Counted from the first letter of the stretch, positions 44,434 to 53,517 are shown. The stretch is DNA of 64,000 nucleotides from Rhodothermus marinus (GCF_009936275.1 NZ_AP019797.1:611501-675500), one strand, 5' to 3'. Notes: generated from the letters alone by a model not told the origin. Numbers and translations: made by a program.

Positions 44434-45948
44434 ATGTTTCCCGCACAGACCCAGGCACCCGTGCTGCAGCGTGTATGGCCGGTTTTCGAAGGAGGCCGGC
44501 AGGCGCGCTTCGGGGTGGTGCTTCTGGGTCTGTGCGGGATCGTGGTGTTGCCGGCCTTTCAGGTGCTGCCGGTGCGCGGGCTGGAGCCTTACGACGCGCA
44601 CCGGCTGGTGCAGGTCGGGGTCCTGTTGGCTGGAGCACTGGCGCTGGTTGTGCACCGGGGGCTCCGACAAGAAGCGGCGAAGAGCTGGCGGCGCCTGCCC
44701 GGGTGGGCCCGCCTCGGGCTGCTTGCGGTGGGCGGTCTGGGACTGGCGTCGGCCCTGCAGGCGGCCGTGCCCGTCGTGGCGTTGCTGGAATGGGGGCATC
44801 TGGTGCTGCTGTGGCTGCTGGCGTTGCTGGTGGCTGCGGCTTTCCGGATCTGGGAAGAACGCGGCGACCGGTTGCTGCTGGCCGTGGTGCTGGTTTCGGC
44901 GGGATGCTATCTGCTTCGCTTTGGCGCCACGACGCTGGTGCACCTGGGCTGGGGACTGCCGGCCTGGCCGAAAAGCGGGCTGGGGTTTTCCCATCCGCGG
45001 TTCTTCAACCAGTATCAGAGCTGGGTACTGCCACTTTTGGTGGTGCCGTTGATCTGGCGGGGCGCGTCCGTCTGGCTGAAGCGGGGAAGCCTTCTGGCGA
45101 CGGTGTGCTTCTGGATGCTGTTGTTGGGCTCGGGAGGAAGGGGTACGCTCGTGGCGCTGGGGGTAGCCGGCCTGACCGTTGCGCTGCTGATGGGACGACC
45201 CGGTCGGCGCTGGCTGTTTGTGCAGCTGGGCGCTGCAGGGGCCGGCCTGCTGCTTTTTCTGGCGGGACATGCTCAGGGCTGGATTGCCTCGGGCGGACTG
45301 CTGGCACGTGACGTGCTGACCGACAGCGGCCGGCTGGCCATGTGGCGCCACGCCTGGGAATTGATGGAGCAGCATCCATGGCTGGGCGTGGGCCCCATGC
45401 ATTTTGCCTATGCGCCCTATGGCTCCGGGCTGGCGCATCCGCACAGCGTACTTTTCCAGTGGCTGGCCGAATGGGGCGTGCCGGCTACGCTGGTGCTGGG
45501 TGCGCTGGTGATGATCGGCATGTTGCACTGGCTGGGCTATGCCCGGCGTCGGGTACGGCATGCGGGCACCGACTTCGAAGGCGCAATGCGGGTCGGTCTT
45601 ACCGCCAGCCTGGTGGCCGGTAGCACCCATGCCCTGGTCAGCGGCGTGGTGGTCATGCCGGTCAGCCAGCTGTTGCTGGCGGTCATCATAGGACGCTTGC
45701 TCGCCGAGCTGCCCGCATATCGGGTCGAGCAGCGGCCGACCTGGAGTCGGCGGGGGGTCGCGCTGGCGGCTGTCGTGGGGCTTCTGGCCATGGCGCCGGC
45801 GCTGATCCGCGATCTGCCCGCGCTGACCGAACGCAAAGAACAGTACTACGAAGCAACGGGCTCGCTTCGGTTGAGTCCGCGCTACTGGCAACAGGGACGC
45901 TTCGGGTATGAAGCGTCGGCTTTCGTGGCATCCGAACGGAAGAAGTAG
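44434..45948 (+). CDS. O-antigen-ligase-like (Wzy_C/PglL-type) membrane glycosyltransferase
   Basis: A 504-residue membrane protein with about eleven helices and the large periplasmic loop of the Wzy/WaaL/PglL superfamily: WELMEQHPWLGVGPMHFAY ... HPHSVLFQWLAEWG. The C-terminus is soluble. It lies between the pilin-like subunit and pilC, and related enzymes at such positions (PglL, TfpW/TfpO types) transfer glycans to pilin. Pilin glycosylation is therefore the best inference; LPS ligase or polymerase is the alternative. Confidence 0.75.
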   Translation: MFPAQTQAPVLQRVWPVFEGGRQARFGVVLLGLCGIVVLPAFQVLPVRGLEPYDAHRLVQVGVLLAGALALVVHRGLRQEAAKSWRRLPGWARLGLLAVGGLGLASALQAAVPVVALLEWGHLVLLWLLALLVAAAFRIWEERGDRLLLAVVLVSAGCYLLRFGATTLVHLGWGLPAWPKSGLGFSHPRFFNQYQSWVLPLLVVPLIWRGASVWLKRGSLLATVCFWMLLLGSGGRGTLVALGVAGLTVALLMGRPGRRWLFVQLGAAGAGLLLFLAGHAQGWIASGGLLARDVLTDSGRLAMWRHAWELMEQHPWLGVGPMHFAYAPYGSGLAHPHSVLFQWLAEWGVPATLVLGALVMIGMLHWLGYARRRVRHAGTDFEGAMRVGLTASLVAGSTHALVSGVVVMPVSQLLLAVIIGRLLAELPAYRVEQRPTWSRRGVALAAVVGLLAMAPALIRDLPALTERKEQYYEATGSLRLSPRYWQQGRFGYEASAFVASERKK

Positions 45949-45950
45949 CG

Positions 45951-47315
45951 ATGCCTGTCCGTGAGTTTCGCTTCAGTGGGATCAGTGTGAGCGGGGTGCC
46001 TGTGCAGGGCACGGTGCTGGCCCCCTCGATGCGGGCGGCCCGCAAGAAGCTCGCCGAGCTGGCCGAAAAGCACGGCTTCCGGCCCCAGCTTCTGCAGCCG
46101 CGCCGCACCTTCATCTACAAGGTGCGGCATCCCAGCGGACGGGTCATCACCGGCGAGCAGAAGGCCTACACGGCCGAAGAGCTGGCCCAGGCCCTGCGCA
46201 AGATGGGCCTGGAGGTGATTCGCATCGAGCGCAAGGTGCTCGATTTTCAGATGAAGCCGCCGCGGACCGACATCATCATGTTCGTGCGTCTGGCGGCCAA
46301 CCTGCTCCGCGAAAAGCTGCCCTTCGACGAAGTTCTGAACCTGCTCGTCAACGACGTTTCGTCCAACGCGCTGCGCCAGGTCATCCGCGACCTGAACGCC
46401 GACCTGAAGGCGGGCATGGAGGCGCAGCAGGCCTTCATGAAGCACCAGCACGTGCTGGGCAAGTTTACGGCCTACATGCTCGGCCTGGCCTCGAAAAGCG
46501 GCAACATGGCCGAGATCTTCGAATCGACCGCGCGGTTTCTGGAGCGCCAGAACGAGTTTCGCAAAAGCATCCGTAGCGCGATGATCACGCCGGCCATCAC
46601 GATCATCGCGCTGGTGGCCACGTTCATCTGGTACGTCTGGTACATCTTCCCGATGACGGCCGGGCTGCTGGCCGACCTGGGCATGGAGCTGCCGCCCATG
46701 ACGGCCGCGACGCTGGTCTTTTCGCAATGGCTCGACCGTAACATCCTGTGGCTGACGCTTGCCTTCACGGCCGCGGTGGTCGGCTTCGTGGCGTTCGCGC
46801 GCTCGCCCAGAGGCCAGCTCATCGTTCATCGCTGGCTGATCAAGCTGCCCATCATCGGCGGCCTGCTGCACAAGCTCAACATCGAAATTTTCTGCCGGGT
46901 GTTCGCCATCCTGTATTCGAACAGCGGTGAAAACATCAGTGTGATCAAGATCGCCGCCGAGGCCTGCGGCAACCGCTACATGGAGCACCGGATCAAGACG
47001 GTCACGGTGCCGCTGATGGTGGCGCAGGGGATGGACCTGGTGCGGGCCATGGAAGCCAGCGGCGTCTTCACGCAGATGGCACTGGCCCGCTTCCGCAGCG
47101 GCTCGGAGACGGGGAACGTGCGGGGCGCGGCCGAGCAGATGGCCAATTATTACGAAAGCGAAACCACGCTGAAGCTGAAGGCGGTGGTCGAAGGCATTCA
47201 GACGATCATCGCCATCCTGATAACGATCGCCATCGCCGTCCTGACGATCATTTCCTCCGAGGTGGCCCTGATTCAGCCGTCGTCCACCGACCTGATGCGG
47301 ATGGGCGGGCGATGA
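45951..47315 (+). CDS. pilC: PilC/GspF-like platform protein
   Basis: A 454-residue inner-membrane platform protein. Two T2SSF domains are visible (about 100-225 with F-V-R-L-A-A-N-L-L-R-E-K-L-P-F-D-E-V and A-S-K-S-G-N-M-A-E-I-F; and about 300-425 with FCRVFAILYSNSGENISV and FRSGSETGNVRGAAEQMANYY). Three hydrophobic segments are also present. The N-terminal 100 residues form an extra soluble domain with F-R-F-S-G-I-S-V-S-G. It anchors the ATPases PilB/PilT. The ATG is 2 nt after the ligase stop, and its stop overlaps the PilB start (ATGA). Confidence 0.92.
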   Translation: MPVREFRFSGISVSGVPVQGTVLAPSMRAARKKLAELAEKHGFRPQLLQPRRTFIYKVRHPSGRVITGEQKAYTAEELAQALRKMGLEVIRIERKVLDFQMKPPRTDIIMFVRLAANLLREKLPFDEVLNLLVNDVSSNALRQVIRDLNADLKAGMEAQQAFMKHQHVLGKFTAYMLGLASKSGNMAEIFESTARFLERQNEFRKSIRSAMITPAITIIALVATFIWYVWYIFPMTAGLLADLGMELPPMTAATLVFSQWLDRNILWLTLAFTAAVVGFVAFARSPRGQLIVHRWLIKLPIIGGLLHKLNIEIFCRVFAILYSNSGENISVIKIAAEACGNRYMEHRIKTVTVPLMVAQGMDLVRAMEASGVFTQMALARFRSGSETGNVRGAAEQMANYYESETTLKLKAVVEGIQTIIAILITIAIAVLTIISSEVALIQPSSTDLMRMGGR

Positions 47316-50300
47316 ACGGGCGCTGGAGGGACGGTATCGACATACCAACCACGCGCAAGCGCGCCAGAACGATCGAGCCTATGAGCTGGAGTGATCTGTT
47401 CGGGCGCCGTCGTTCGCCTCGTGAATGGAACGAAGAGCTGCGGCGGCTGAAGTTCGGAACGAAGCCAGAGGAATCCGAAGAGAACGGTGCGTCCGAGGCC
47501 GCCAATCAGGCTTCGGCAAAGCACGAGCCGGAAAACCAGAAAACGCCGGTAAGCCGTAAGGATCCGCCGTTGACAGGGCTTTGGCTGGAGCTGGCCGGGG
47601 ACGGGCATGCCGAGGATGCGCTGCCGGAATTGCCGGAGATCCCGGAGCCGGAGGAAGCTGAGGCCGAAACCGCGGAAGCCGAGCCTTCGGATCGGGCCGC
47701 TGCGCTGACGGACGTGTCCGCCGAAGCGACGTCAGTCCGGCCACAGGCCAGCCTGGCCGATGCCACGCCGGGACGCGAGGGGGCGCGGCAGGAGCCGCCT
47801 CGTCCGAAACAGGAACCCGCCGGTGCGCAGCTGGACGGAACGGCCGACCGTGGCAGTGTGCCGCCGGCAGCGCGCGATCCGCAAGGCGCTTCGCTGCCGG
47901 AGGGCGCCTTCATCCCCGAGTTGGCCGAGATGTTCGAAGACGACGTCGTGATGGCGCTGCTCTACGGCGGGGCGGTACGGCTGGATCAGATCGCGCGGGC
48001 CATCGTGCTGCGGCGGCGTCGGCAGGAGCAACGGCTCTGGCGTTGCCTGCTGGAAGTGCCCGGGGTCGATCGAGAGACCGTGCTGGCCGAGGCGGCCCGT
48101 GTGGGCGGCATCGCACCGGCCCCGGTCGACGAAGAGCGCCCTTCGGTCGAATTCATCAAGGCCATTCTGTTGCTCCTGCCGCCTTCGGTGCAGCATGCGC
48201 TGTTCGCGTGGCAACTGTTACCCTGCGGATTCGCTCAGGGGAAAGAAGGCGGCCGCGTGCTGCTGCTGGCCACGCACGATCCGATGCGGCCGGAATTGAA
48301 GCAGGCGCTTCAGGAACTGCGGCTTCCTGCAGAACTCCGGTACGCGCCCGAGCGCATTCTGACGAAGCGGCTGGCCGAGCTGGAGAACTTCCGGCCGCCT
48401 GTGTCCGGCCTCGAGGCACCCGCCGGCGAGGCGTCTCCTTCGGTGAAGGAGGATGATTCCGGGGCGCAGCCGCAGGCCTGGGCACCGGAGCCCGAAATCG
48501 ATAGAGCGCCCGCGCAGCCAGAACCTGAGCCGCCGGAACCCGTCGCCGAAACGCCGACGCCAGATGCGGCCGATACGGATGCGGTCTGGGAAACGGCGCT
48601 TCCGGAGTTTCCGGCAGACGACGAGCCGGAGGCGGGTGTCGGCCTGCAGGAGGCCGGAACGGCCGAGGTGTCCGAACCAGCCGCGCCGGAAATCCATCCT
48701 GCGGAAGAGGTTCCCACCACTTTTGCCCGGGAGGCTCCGCCGGTCGCAGAACCTCCGGCGGAATCTCTGTTTGAGCCGTTACAGGAGGAAACCCCGGAGG
48801 AGCCCCGGGCGGAAGCTACGCTCGACGCTCAGGCCGAAGCAGCGCTCGAAGCAGCTCCGGAAGTCGCCGTGGAGACGCTGGATGCAGCCTCCGACGCGAT
48901 CGGCGACGAAAGACAGGAGGCCGACGCCTCGGAAGCAGCGGACGATGGCGAGGACGTCCCGCCGCCTGTCAAGATCGTACTGGACGACCTGCCCGAGCTG
49001 AAGGCCGCCATCGCACGCGACCGGGTGGTGAGCCGGCTGCTCGAAAAAGAGGTGGTGGCGCTCCATCAGGTCTATCAGGCCTATCAGCGGCAACAGGACG
49101 AAGGGCTCAAGGAACCGCTCTGGCGCGTGCTGGCCCAGAGCGACCACGTGCCGCAGGATGCCATCTACGAAGAGGCCGCCCGGCTGTACGCCTTCCCCAT
49201 CGCCAAGCTCGAACCGGGCAAGCCCAGTCCGGAGTTCGTGCGCTCGGTGATGGACACCTTCGAAGAGGAGGTGCGCGAGCGCCTGATCGAACTGCGCGTG
49301 GTGCCTTTCGAGGTCGATCTGGATGCCCAGACCGGCGCCGTCAAGCTCGTGCTGGTCACGCACGATCCCATGCGGCCCGAGGTGCACCGCCTGGTGCACC
49401 GGCTCAAGCTGGAGCGCTTCGAACTCCAGTATGCGCCCCGGGGCGTGATCATGCAGGCGCTGATGGAGGCCTATCCGCGTCGCAACGAGTATCTGGAACG
49501 CGTCAAAGAAGAAGCCGCCTACGATCTGGGCACCAGCTACGACGCCGAAACCGAACTGATCGACGAGGATGCGCTGGAGGCCGAGATCAACCGCTCGAAG
49601 CTGATCAACCTCTTCGAAGCGACGCTCGTCGAAGCCGTCCGCCAGGGCGCCTCCGACATCCACATCTTCCCGAACAATCAGAAAAAAGTCGAAATCCATT
49701 TCCGCATCGACGGGCGGCTCACGCGCTGGCACGTCGAGGATAAGGTCCACCCCGAAGCATTCATCGCGGTGATCAAGGACCAGTCGATCAACGTGGACCG
49801 CTTCGAGCGCGATGCGGCGCAGGATGGTTTCATCCAGCGCTGGATCGACGACCACCTCATCCGCTTCCGCGTCTCCGTGCTGCCGATCGCCAACGCGCTC
49901 GAAGACCTGCGCTCGGAGTCGATCGTCATCCGTGTGCTCGACGACCGCAAGGTTATCAAAGACCTGCGGCTGCTCGGTCTCAACAAGAAGGCGCTGGAGC
50001 GCTTCGAGCGGGCCATTCGCCAGCCGCACGGCATGGTGATCGTCACCGGTCCCACCGGCAGCGGTAAAAGCACCACGCTCTACGCCGCCCTCCACCAGGT
50101 CGTCAGTCCCGAGGTGAACGTGCTGACGATCGAAGATCCGGTCGAGTACATCATTCCCGGCGTGCGCCAGATCAAGCTCAACCACAAGCTGGGGCTGGAG
50201 GACGCGCTGCGGGCCATCCTGCGGCACGACCCCGACATCGTGATGGTCGGTGAGATGCGCGACCGCCAGACGGCCGAGCTGGCCATCAAGCTGGCCAACA

Positions 50301-50797
50301 CGGGGCACCTGACGTTTTCGACGCTGCACACGAACGATGCGCCCAGTGCGGTGAGCCGGCTCTACAAGATGGGGATCGAGCCGTTCCTGATCGCCTATGC
50401 GATCAACCTGGTCGTGGCCCAGCGTCTGATCCGCAAGGTGTGTCCGGCCTGCAAGGTGGAAGACAAAGACCCCGACTACGTGATGCTCCGCAAACTGGGT
50501 TTCACGGACGAGGAGATCGAGCGCACCACCTTCTACAAGGCCGGTCGTGACCGTAACTGCAAGGTCTGCAAGGGCGTCGGTTACAAGGGCCGGCGGGCGA
50601 TCGTCGAGGCCATGTACTTCTCGCGGACGATCCGCCACATGATCGTCGAGGCGCAGGGATCCATCGACGAAGACGCGCTGCGTGAGCAGGCGATCAAAGA
50701 GGGCATGCAGACGCTGCGCGATGCCGCCCGCGAGGTCGTACTGGCCGGCGAAACGACCGTCGAGGAGATGGTCCGCGTGACGACGACCGAGGAGTAG
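47312..50797 (+). CDS. pilB: PilB/GspE-like assembly ATPase with duplicated N-terminal domain
   Basis: An 1161-residue secretion ATPase, about twice the usual 560. After a variable N-terminus come a first MshEN/GspE_N-like domain (about 212-360) and an acidic Pro/Glu/Ala linker (about 365-565). A second copy follows (about 570-735); both copies contain THDPMRPE. Then comes the ATPase with Walker A GPTGSGKSTT (about 912), Walker B DIVMVGEMRDRQTAELA, a His box (STLHTND) and a four-Cys zinc site (CPAC about 1043, CKVC about 1083). It powers fibre extension. The start at 47312 overlaps the pilC stop (ATGA); ATG 47381 (MSWSDLFGRRR) is a good alternative. Confidence 0.9.
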   Translation: MNGRWRDGIDIPTTRKRARTIEPMSWSDLFGRRRSPREWNEELRRLKFGTKPEESEENGASEAANQASAKHEPENQKTPVSRKDPPLTGLWLELAGDGHAEDALPELPEIPEPEEAEAETAEAEPSDRAAALTDVSAEATSVRPQASLADATPGREGARQEPPRPKQEPAGAQLDGTADRGSVPPAARDPQGASLPEGAFIPELAEMFEDDVVMALLYGGAVRLDQIARAIVLRRRRQEQRLWRCLLEVPGVDRETVLAEAARVGGIAPAPVDEERPSVEFIKAILLLLPPSVQHALFAWQLLPCGFAQGKEGGRVLLLATHDPMRPELKQALQELRLPAELRYAPERILTKRLAELENFRPPVSGLEAPAGEASPSVKEDDSGAQPQAWAPEPEIDRAPAQPEPEPPEPVAETPTPDAADTDAVWETALPEFPADDEPEAGVGLQEAGTAEVSEPAAPEIHPAEEVPTTFAREAPPVAEPPAESLFEPLQEETPEEPRAEATLDAQAEAALEAAPEVAVETLDAASDAIGDERQEADASEAADDGEDVPPPVKIVLDDLPELKAAIARDRVVSRLLEKEVVALHQVYQAYQRQQDEGLKEPLWRVLAQSDHVPQDAIYEEAARLYAFPIAKLEPGKPSPEFVRSVMDTFEEEVRERLIELRVVPFEVDLDAQTGAVKLVLVTHDPMRPEVHRLVHRLKLERFELQYAPRGVIMQALMEAYPRRNEYLERVKEEAAYDLGTSYDAETELIDEDALEAEINRSKLINLFEATLVEAVRQGASDIHIFPNNQKKVEIHFRIDGRLTRWHVEDKVHPEAFIAVIKDQSINVDRFERDAAQDGFIQRWIDDHLIRFRVSVLPIANALEDLRSESIVIRVLDDRKVIKDLRLLGLNKKALERFERAIRQPHGMVIVTGPTGSGKSTTLYAALHQVVSPEVNVLTIEDPVEYIIPGVRQIKLNHKLGLEDALRAILRHDPDIVMVGEMRDRQTAELAIKLANTGHLTFSTLHTNDAPSAVSRLYKMGIEPFLIAYAINLVVAQRLIRKVCPACKVEDKDPDYVMLRKLGFTDEEIERTTFYKAGRDRNCKVCKGVGYKGRRAIVEAMYFSRTIRHMIVEAQGSIDEDALREQAIKEGMQTLRDAAREVVLAGETTVEEMVRVTTTEE

Positions 50798-51033
50798 AGA
50801 AGCAGGGGTGAGCGTAACCGGCGGATACGAACGCTGACGGGGGCGAGCCCACGGGTTCGCCTCACCATGTATCCCCTCCGAACGCGGGTCTTTCACGAAA
50901 TCGATGACAAAACGAAATCGCTCGGATTACGATTGGAAACGTCGGGAAGGGGCGGAGATCGCCGATTAAATCAGCAGCAATGCGGGAACGGGCCTTGCGA
51001 TCGTTTTCCTGAAACCATCGTCCGGAAAACATC

Positions 51034-51585
51034 ATGGCCCAGTCGTTTTTCGCGTTGCTGGCGCTGGTACTGACCGTCAACTTCGCGATGTCGGTCAATC
51101 AGTGGTATGCCACCTTCCAGCGGGCGACGCTTTACCGCGAAATGGAAGAAATGGCCCAGTCGGTGGCCGTCGAGACGATGGAGATCGTGCGGACGCGGGC
51201 CTTCGACCAGGCGGTTGTGGACGGCACAACAACCGGCACGGCGGCCGATCTGACGCTTTTCAGTGATTCAACTGAGTTTGGTACGCCGGGCAATGCCACC
51301 TGTCAGGCATTCGGGGGCACGGCCACGTGTGACGACATCGACGACTTTCACGGCCAGCAGGTGTTGCGGCCGTTCGTGATGGGTCAGGATACCATCTGGT
51401 TCAGCGTGGATCTTACGGTGCGCTATGTCGACTGGGACGCTTCGACAGGCCAGGCGACGCCGGCCTCCGGCAAGACGTTTTACAAACAGGTCATCGTCAG
51501 GGTACAGGACGACTGGGGCGGCGACCTGAAGCCGTTTCTGCCCACGCCTATCCAGCTGGATCGAGTCTTTGCCTACGGATTCTGA
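51034..51585 (+). CDS. Pilin-like subunit 2
   Basis: A 183-residue protein starting MAQSFFALLALVLTVNFAMSV, then a long amphipathic helix (ATLYREMEEMAQSVAVETMEIVRTRAFDQ) and a beta-rich head with a Cys pair (CQAFGGTATC). It lacks the canonical prepilin site and Glu5 but has the pilin layout of N-terminal hydrophobic helix plus globular head. It is first of three consecutive subunit genes after pilB, behind a 236-bp gap that contains a hairpin (about 50849-50869) without a T-tract. Confidence 0.65.
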   Translation: MAQSFFALLALVLTVNFAMSVNQWYATFQRATLYREMEEMAQSVAVETMEIVRTRAFDQAVVDGTTTGTAADLTLFSDSTEFGTPGNATCQAFGGTATCDDIDDFHGQQVLRPFVMGQDTIWFSVDLTVRYVDWDASTGQATPASGKTFYKQVIVRVQDDWGGDLKPFLPTPIQLDRVFAYGF

Positions 51586-51597
51586 TCGGAGGAAGCC

Positions 51598-52242
51598 ATG
51601 TGGTTCATTTTTGACAACCTGAATGCGCTGATCGTCGGCGGCATGTTGTTTCTGATGCTGCTGGGCATTCAGCAGCGGGTGGCCGAGATGAATCTGGAGC
51701 AGACGGTCAACTATATCGTCAAGCGCCAGGCGGGGGATCTGGCCACCTGGCTGGAAGACGATCTGCTGAAGCTGGGGCGCAATGTGGACTGGGAGAGCGA
51801 AACACCCTTCGAAAATCCGGTCGATTCGGCCGGCGTGACCGTCCGGTTCGTGTTTTTCCACGACTCGACCGATGCCGGTGGCAACGCTGTGCGCGTGTAT
51901 GTCCGCTATCGGCTGACACCCGCCGGAGAGCGGATAATCCGCAACGATACGATCCCGGTCTATCGGCTCTATCGCGAAGAATGTGTCGGAAGCGGGTGCC
52001 CTTCAGGGGGCTGGAAGGCCAGTGGAGGCGGTCCCGGTCTGCTGAGCTATTTCAAAATCGATCTGCTCGATCAGGATGCACAGCCGGTGGCCGACCCGGT
52101 AAACAATGCCGATCAGGTGCAGAACACGCGCGTGCGCTTTACGATGGCGGCACCCTTTGAGGTAGCCCGCTCACAGGTGCTCCGGCAGGTGTACTACGGC
52201 TCGACGCTCTTGATTCAACGGCAGATGCAGCAGGGTTCTTAA
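51598..52242 (+). CDS. Pilin-like subunit 3
   Basis: A 214-residue protein starting MWFIFDNLNALIVGGMLFLM, with a hydrophobic helix at about 9-24, then a helix (QQRVAEMNLEQTVNYIVKRQAGDLATWLEDDLLKLG) and a beta-rich head that includes VRVYVRYRLTP and a Cys pair (CVGSGC). It has minor pseudopilin topology without a recognisable processing site. A GGAGG lies 5 nt before the ATG. Its stop codon overlaps the 14-nt leader of the next gene. Confidence 0.65.
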   Translation: MWFIFDNLNALIVGGMLFLMLLGIQQRVAEMNLEQTVNYIVKRQAGDLATWLEDDLLKLGRNVDWESETPFENPVDSAGVTVRFVFFHDSTDAGGNAVRVYVRYRLTPAGERIIRNDTIPVYRLYREECVGSGCPSGGWKASGGGPGLLSYFKIDLLDQDAQPVADPVNNADQVQNTRVRFTMAAPFEVARSQVLRQVYYGSTLLIQRQMQQGS

Positions 52243-52258
52243 CCAAACCAACAGGAGG
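52239..52258 (+). promoter_or_regulatory. Shared 14-nt leader plus Shine-Dalgarno, pilin-like gene 4
   Basis: TTAACCAAACCAAC followed by AGGAGG, 5 nt before the ATG. It is identical to the leader of pilin-like gene 1 and overlaps the TAA stop of subunit 3. Confidence 0.6.
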
Positions 52259-52263
52259 TAGCC

Positions 52264-53445
52264 ATGGGGAAGGCAATCTTACTGGCCGTGACCGCCGTTG
52301 TGGTGGGGGCCAGCGTGATGCTGCTGGAAAGCAGCACAAACCGCCTGCAGGCTGACACCCGGCAGGCGGCGCGTCAGGAAGAGGCCCTGGCCCGTGAAAT
52401 TGCGCGCTCGGCCTACAACCTGATCGTGTCGCGCGCGCGGCAGCTCGAGGTGGAACAGCCCGACATCGAGCTGGACGAGCTGGTAGCGGAGGTTAACGGC
52501 ACAGCCGGTAAGCTGACCGGCGAGCTCAACGGTGGTTCCTACGAGGCCTGGATCTATCCGATCGGAGCTTCGTCCTACGGTGCCGTGGCCATCGGCCGCT
52601 ACGGAGACGCCTCGCACCAGATCGGTAACCATCGGGTGTTGCGCAACGTGCTGGAGGTCGATCAGCCCAGCCAGGTAAAGGTGACGTTCCTGGAGTCGAT
52701 GACTGGATGTTGTATTGCAATTTATCTGCAGAGGTATGTTCCCAAAAATAACAATGGTATGGGAAATAATCTGGGAGGGTGTGATCCAAGTAATCCAGCA
52801 CATGGTAGTAGTTGTGACATTCAACAAGATATTGAATTAAAAGGAAACGGAAAAGGAAAATATATTGCTCTTGAACCTGAGCTTATTTTTGCTCCGGGAA
52901 ATAATAGAGATGGAGAGCAAACTCAAGTTTCCACCATTTTAAATCCGGGTGAAAGAGCAAATATCATATTTGCGGTGCATGCGCCTTTTGATAATTGTGG
53001 AGCTAAAAAAGGTAAAAACAGAAGAGGTGATACGTCGATTGAGATAGATGATCCATTTTTTGATTATGTTCGTCCTGCTTTAGTTGAAAGTGTTGATGAT
53101 TTTGCTCAAATGCAAGAAGGACCTTATGTAATGATACAGCCTCATCCAACCAAGCCTAATACATGGCGTATAGCATTTGAAGATCAGAAATTATCTGGAA
53201 ACGAAAGTGATAAATTAATGGATGTAAAAAGATATGGATATGGCGATATGATATGGCAGAAAAGAATTGGGAAACAATGGGGAGAGCGTAATGGAAAGTT
53301 TAGTTATGGGGGAATGGGCTGGAATGAGTTTGATCAATTTGGGTATTATAAGTTGAAAAATTATTATAAAGTAAACGGACAAATCGTCCCCGATTTCAGC
53401 GACCAGGTGATCGAAATCGAGTTCATCCCGGTTCCGGCTTCCTGA
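52264..53445 (+). CDS. Large pilin-like subunit 4, mosaic gene with AT-rich core
   Basis: A 393-residue protein starting MGKAILLAVTAVVVGASVML, then a charged helix (LQADTRQAARQEEALAREIARSAYNLIVSRARQLEV). The 5' part (to about 52700) and the last 65 bp have the GC-rich codon use of the neighbours. The middle 680 bp (about residues 146-372) are AT-rich with A/T-ending codons. They encode a Cys-, Asn- and Lys-rich head (for example NNNGMGNNLGGC and GAKKGKNRRGD). The size suggests a tip adhesin-like minor pilin. The composition break suggests a recently imported or variable head module. Confidence 0.7.
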   Translation: MGKAILLAVTAVVVGASVMLLESSTNRLQADTRQAARQEEALAREIARSAYNLIVSRARQLEVEQPDIELDELVAEVNGTAGKLTGELNGGSYEAWIYPIGASSYGAVAIGRYGDASHQIGNHRVLRNVLEVDQPSQVKVTFLESMTGCCIAIYLQRYVPKNNNGMGNNLGGCDPSNPAHGSSCDIQQDIELKGNGKGKYIALEPELIFAPGNNRDGEQTQVSTILNPGERANIIFAVHAPFDNCGAKKGKNRRGDTSIEIDDPFFDYVRPALVESVDDFAQMQEGPYVMIQPHPTKPNTWRIAFEDQKLSGNESDKLMDVKRYGYGDMIWQKRIGKQWGERNGKFSYGGMGWNEFDQFGYYKLKNYYKVNGQIVPDFSDQVIEIEFIPVPAS

Positions 53446-53469
53446 TCCCCTCGCGTTTCGCGATAGGAC

Positions 53470-53517
53470 GGCGGCGTTACGGCAGAAGTGGGCTTCGCTG
53501 TAACGCCGTCTTTTTTT
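53470..53517 (+). terminator. Rho-independent terminator after the pilin-like genes
   Basis: A stem of about 14 bp (53470-53483 with 53497-53510, two G-T pairs) and a 13-nt loop are followed by seven T. It splits the locus into subunit/assembly and retraction/alignment transcripts. Confidence 0.85.

Noticed and set aside
50849-50869. Terminator after pilB
   Set aside because: The hairpin is present but no T-tract follows; it may be a degenerate intergenic palindrome.
52700-53380. Diversity-generating retroelement target
   Set aside because: No reverse transcriptase or template repeat is in the window, and the AT-rich block is a continuous module rather than scattered adenine substitutions.
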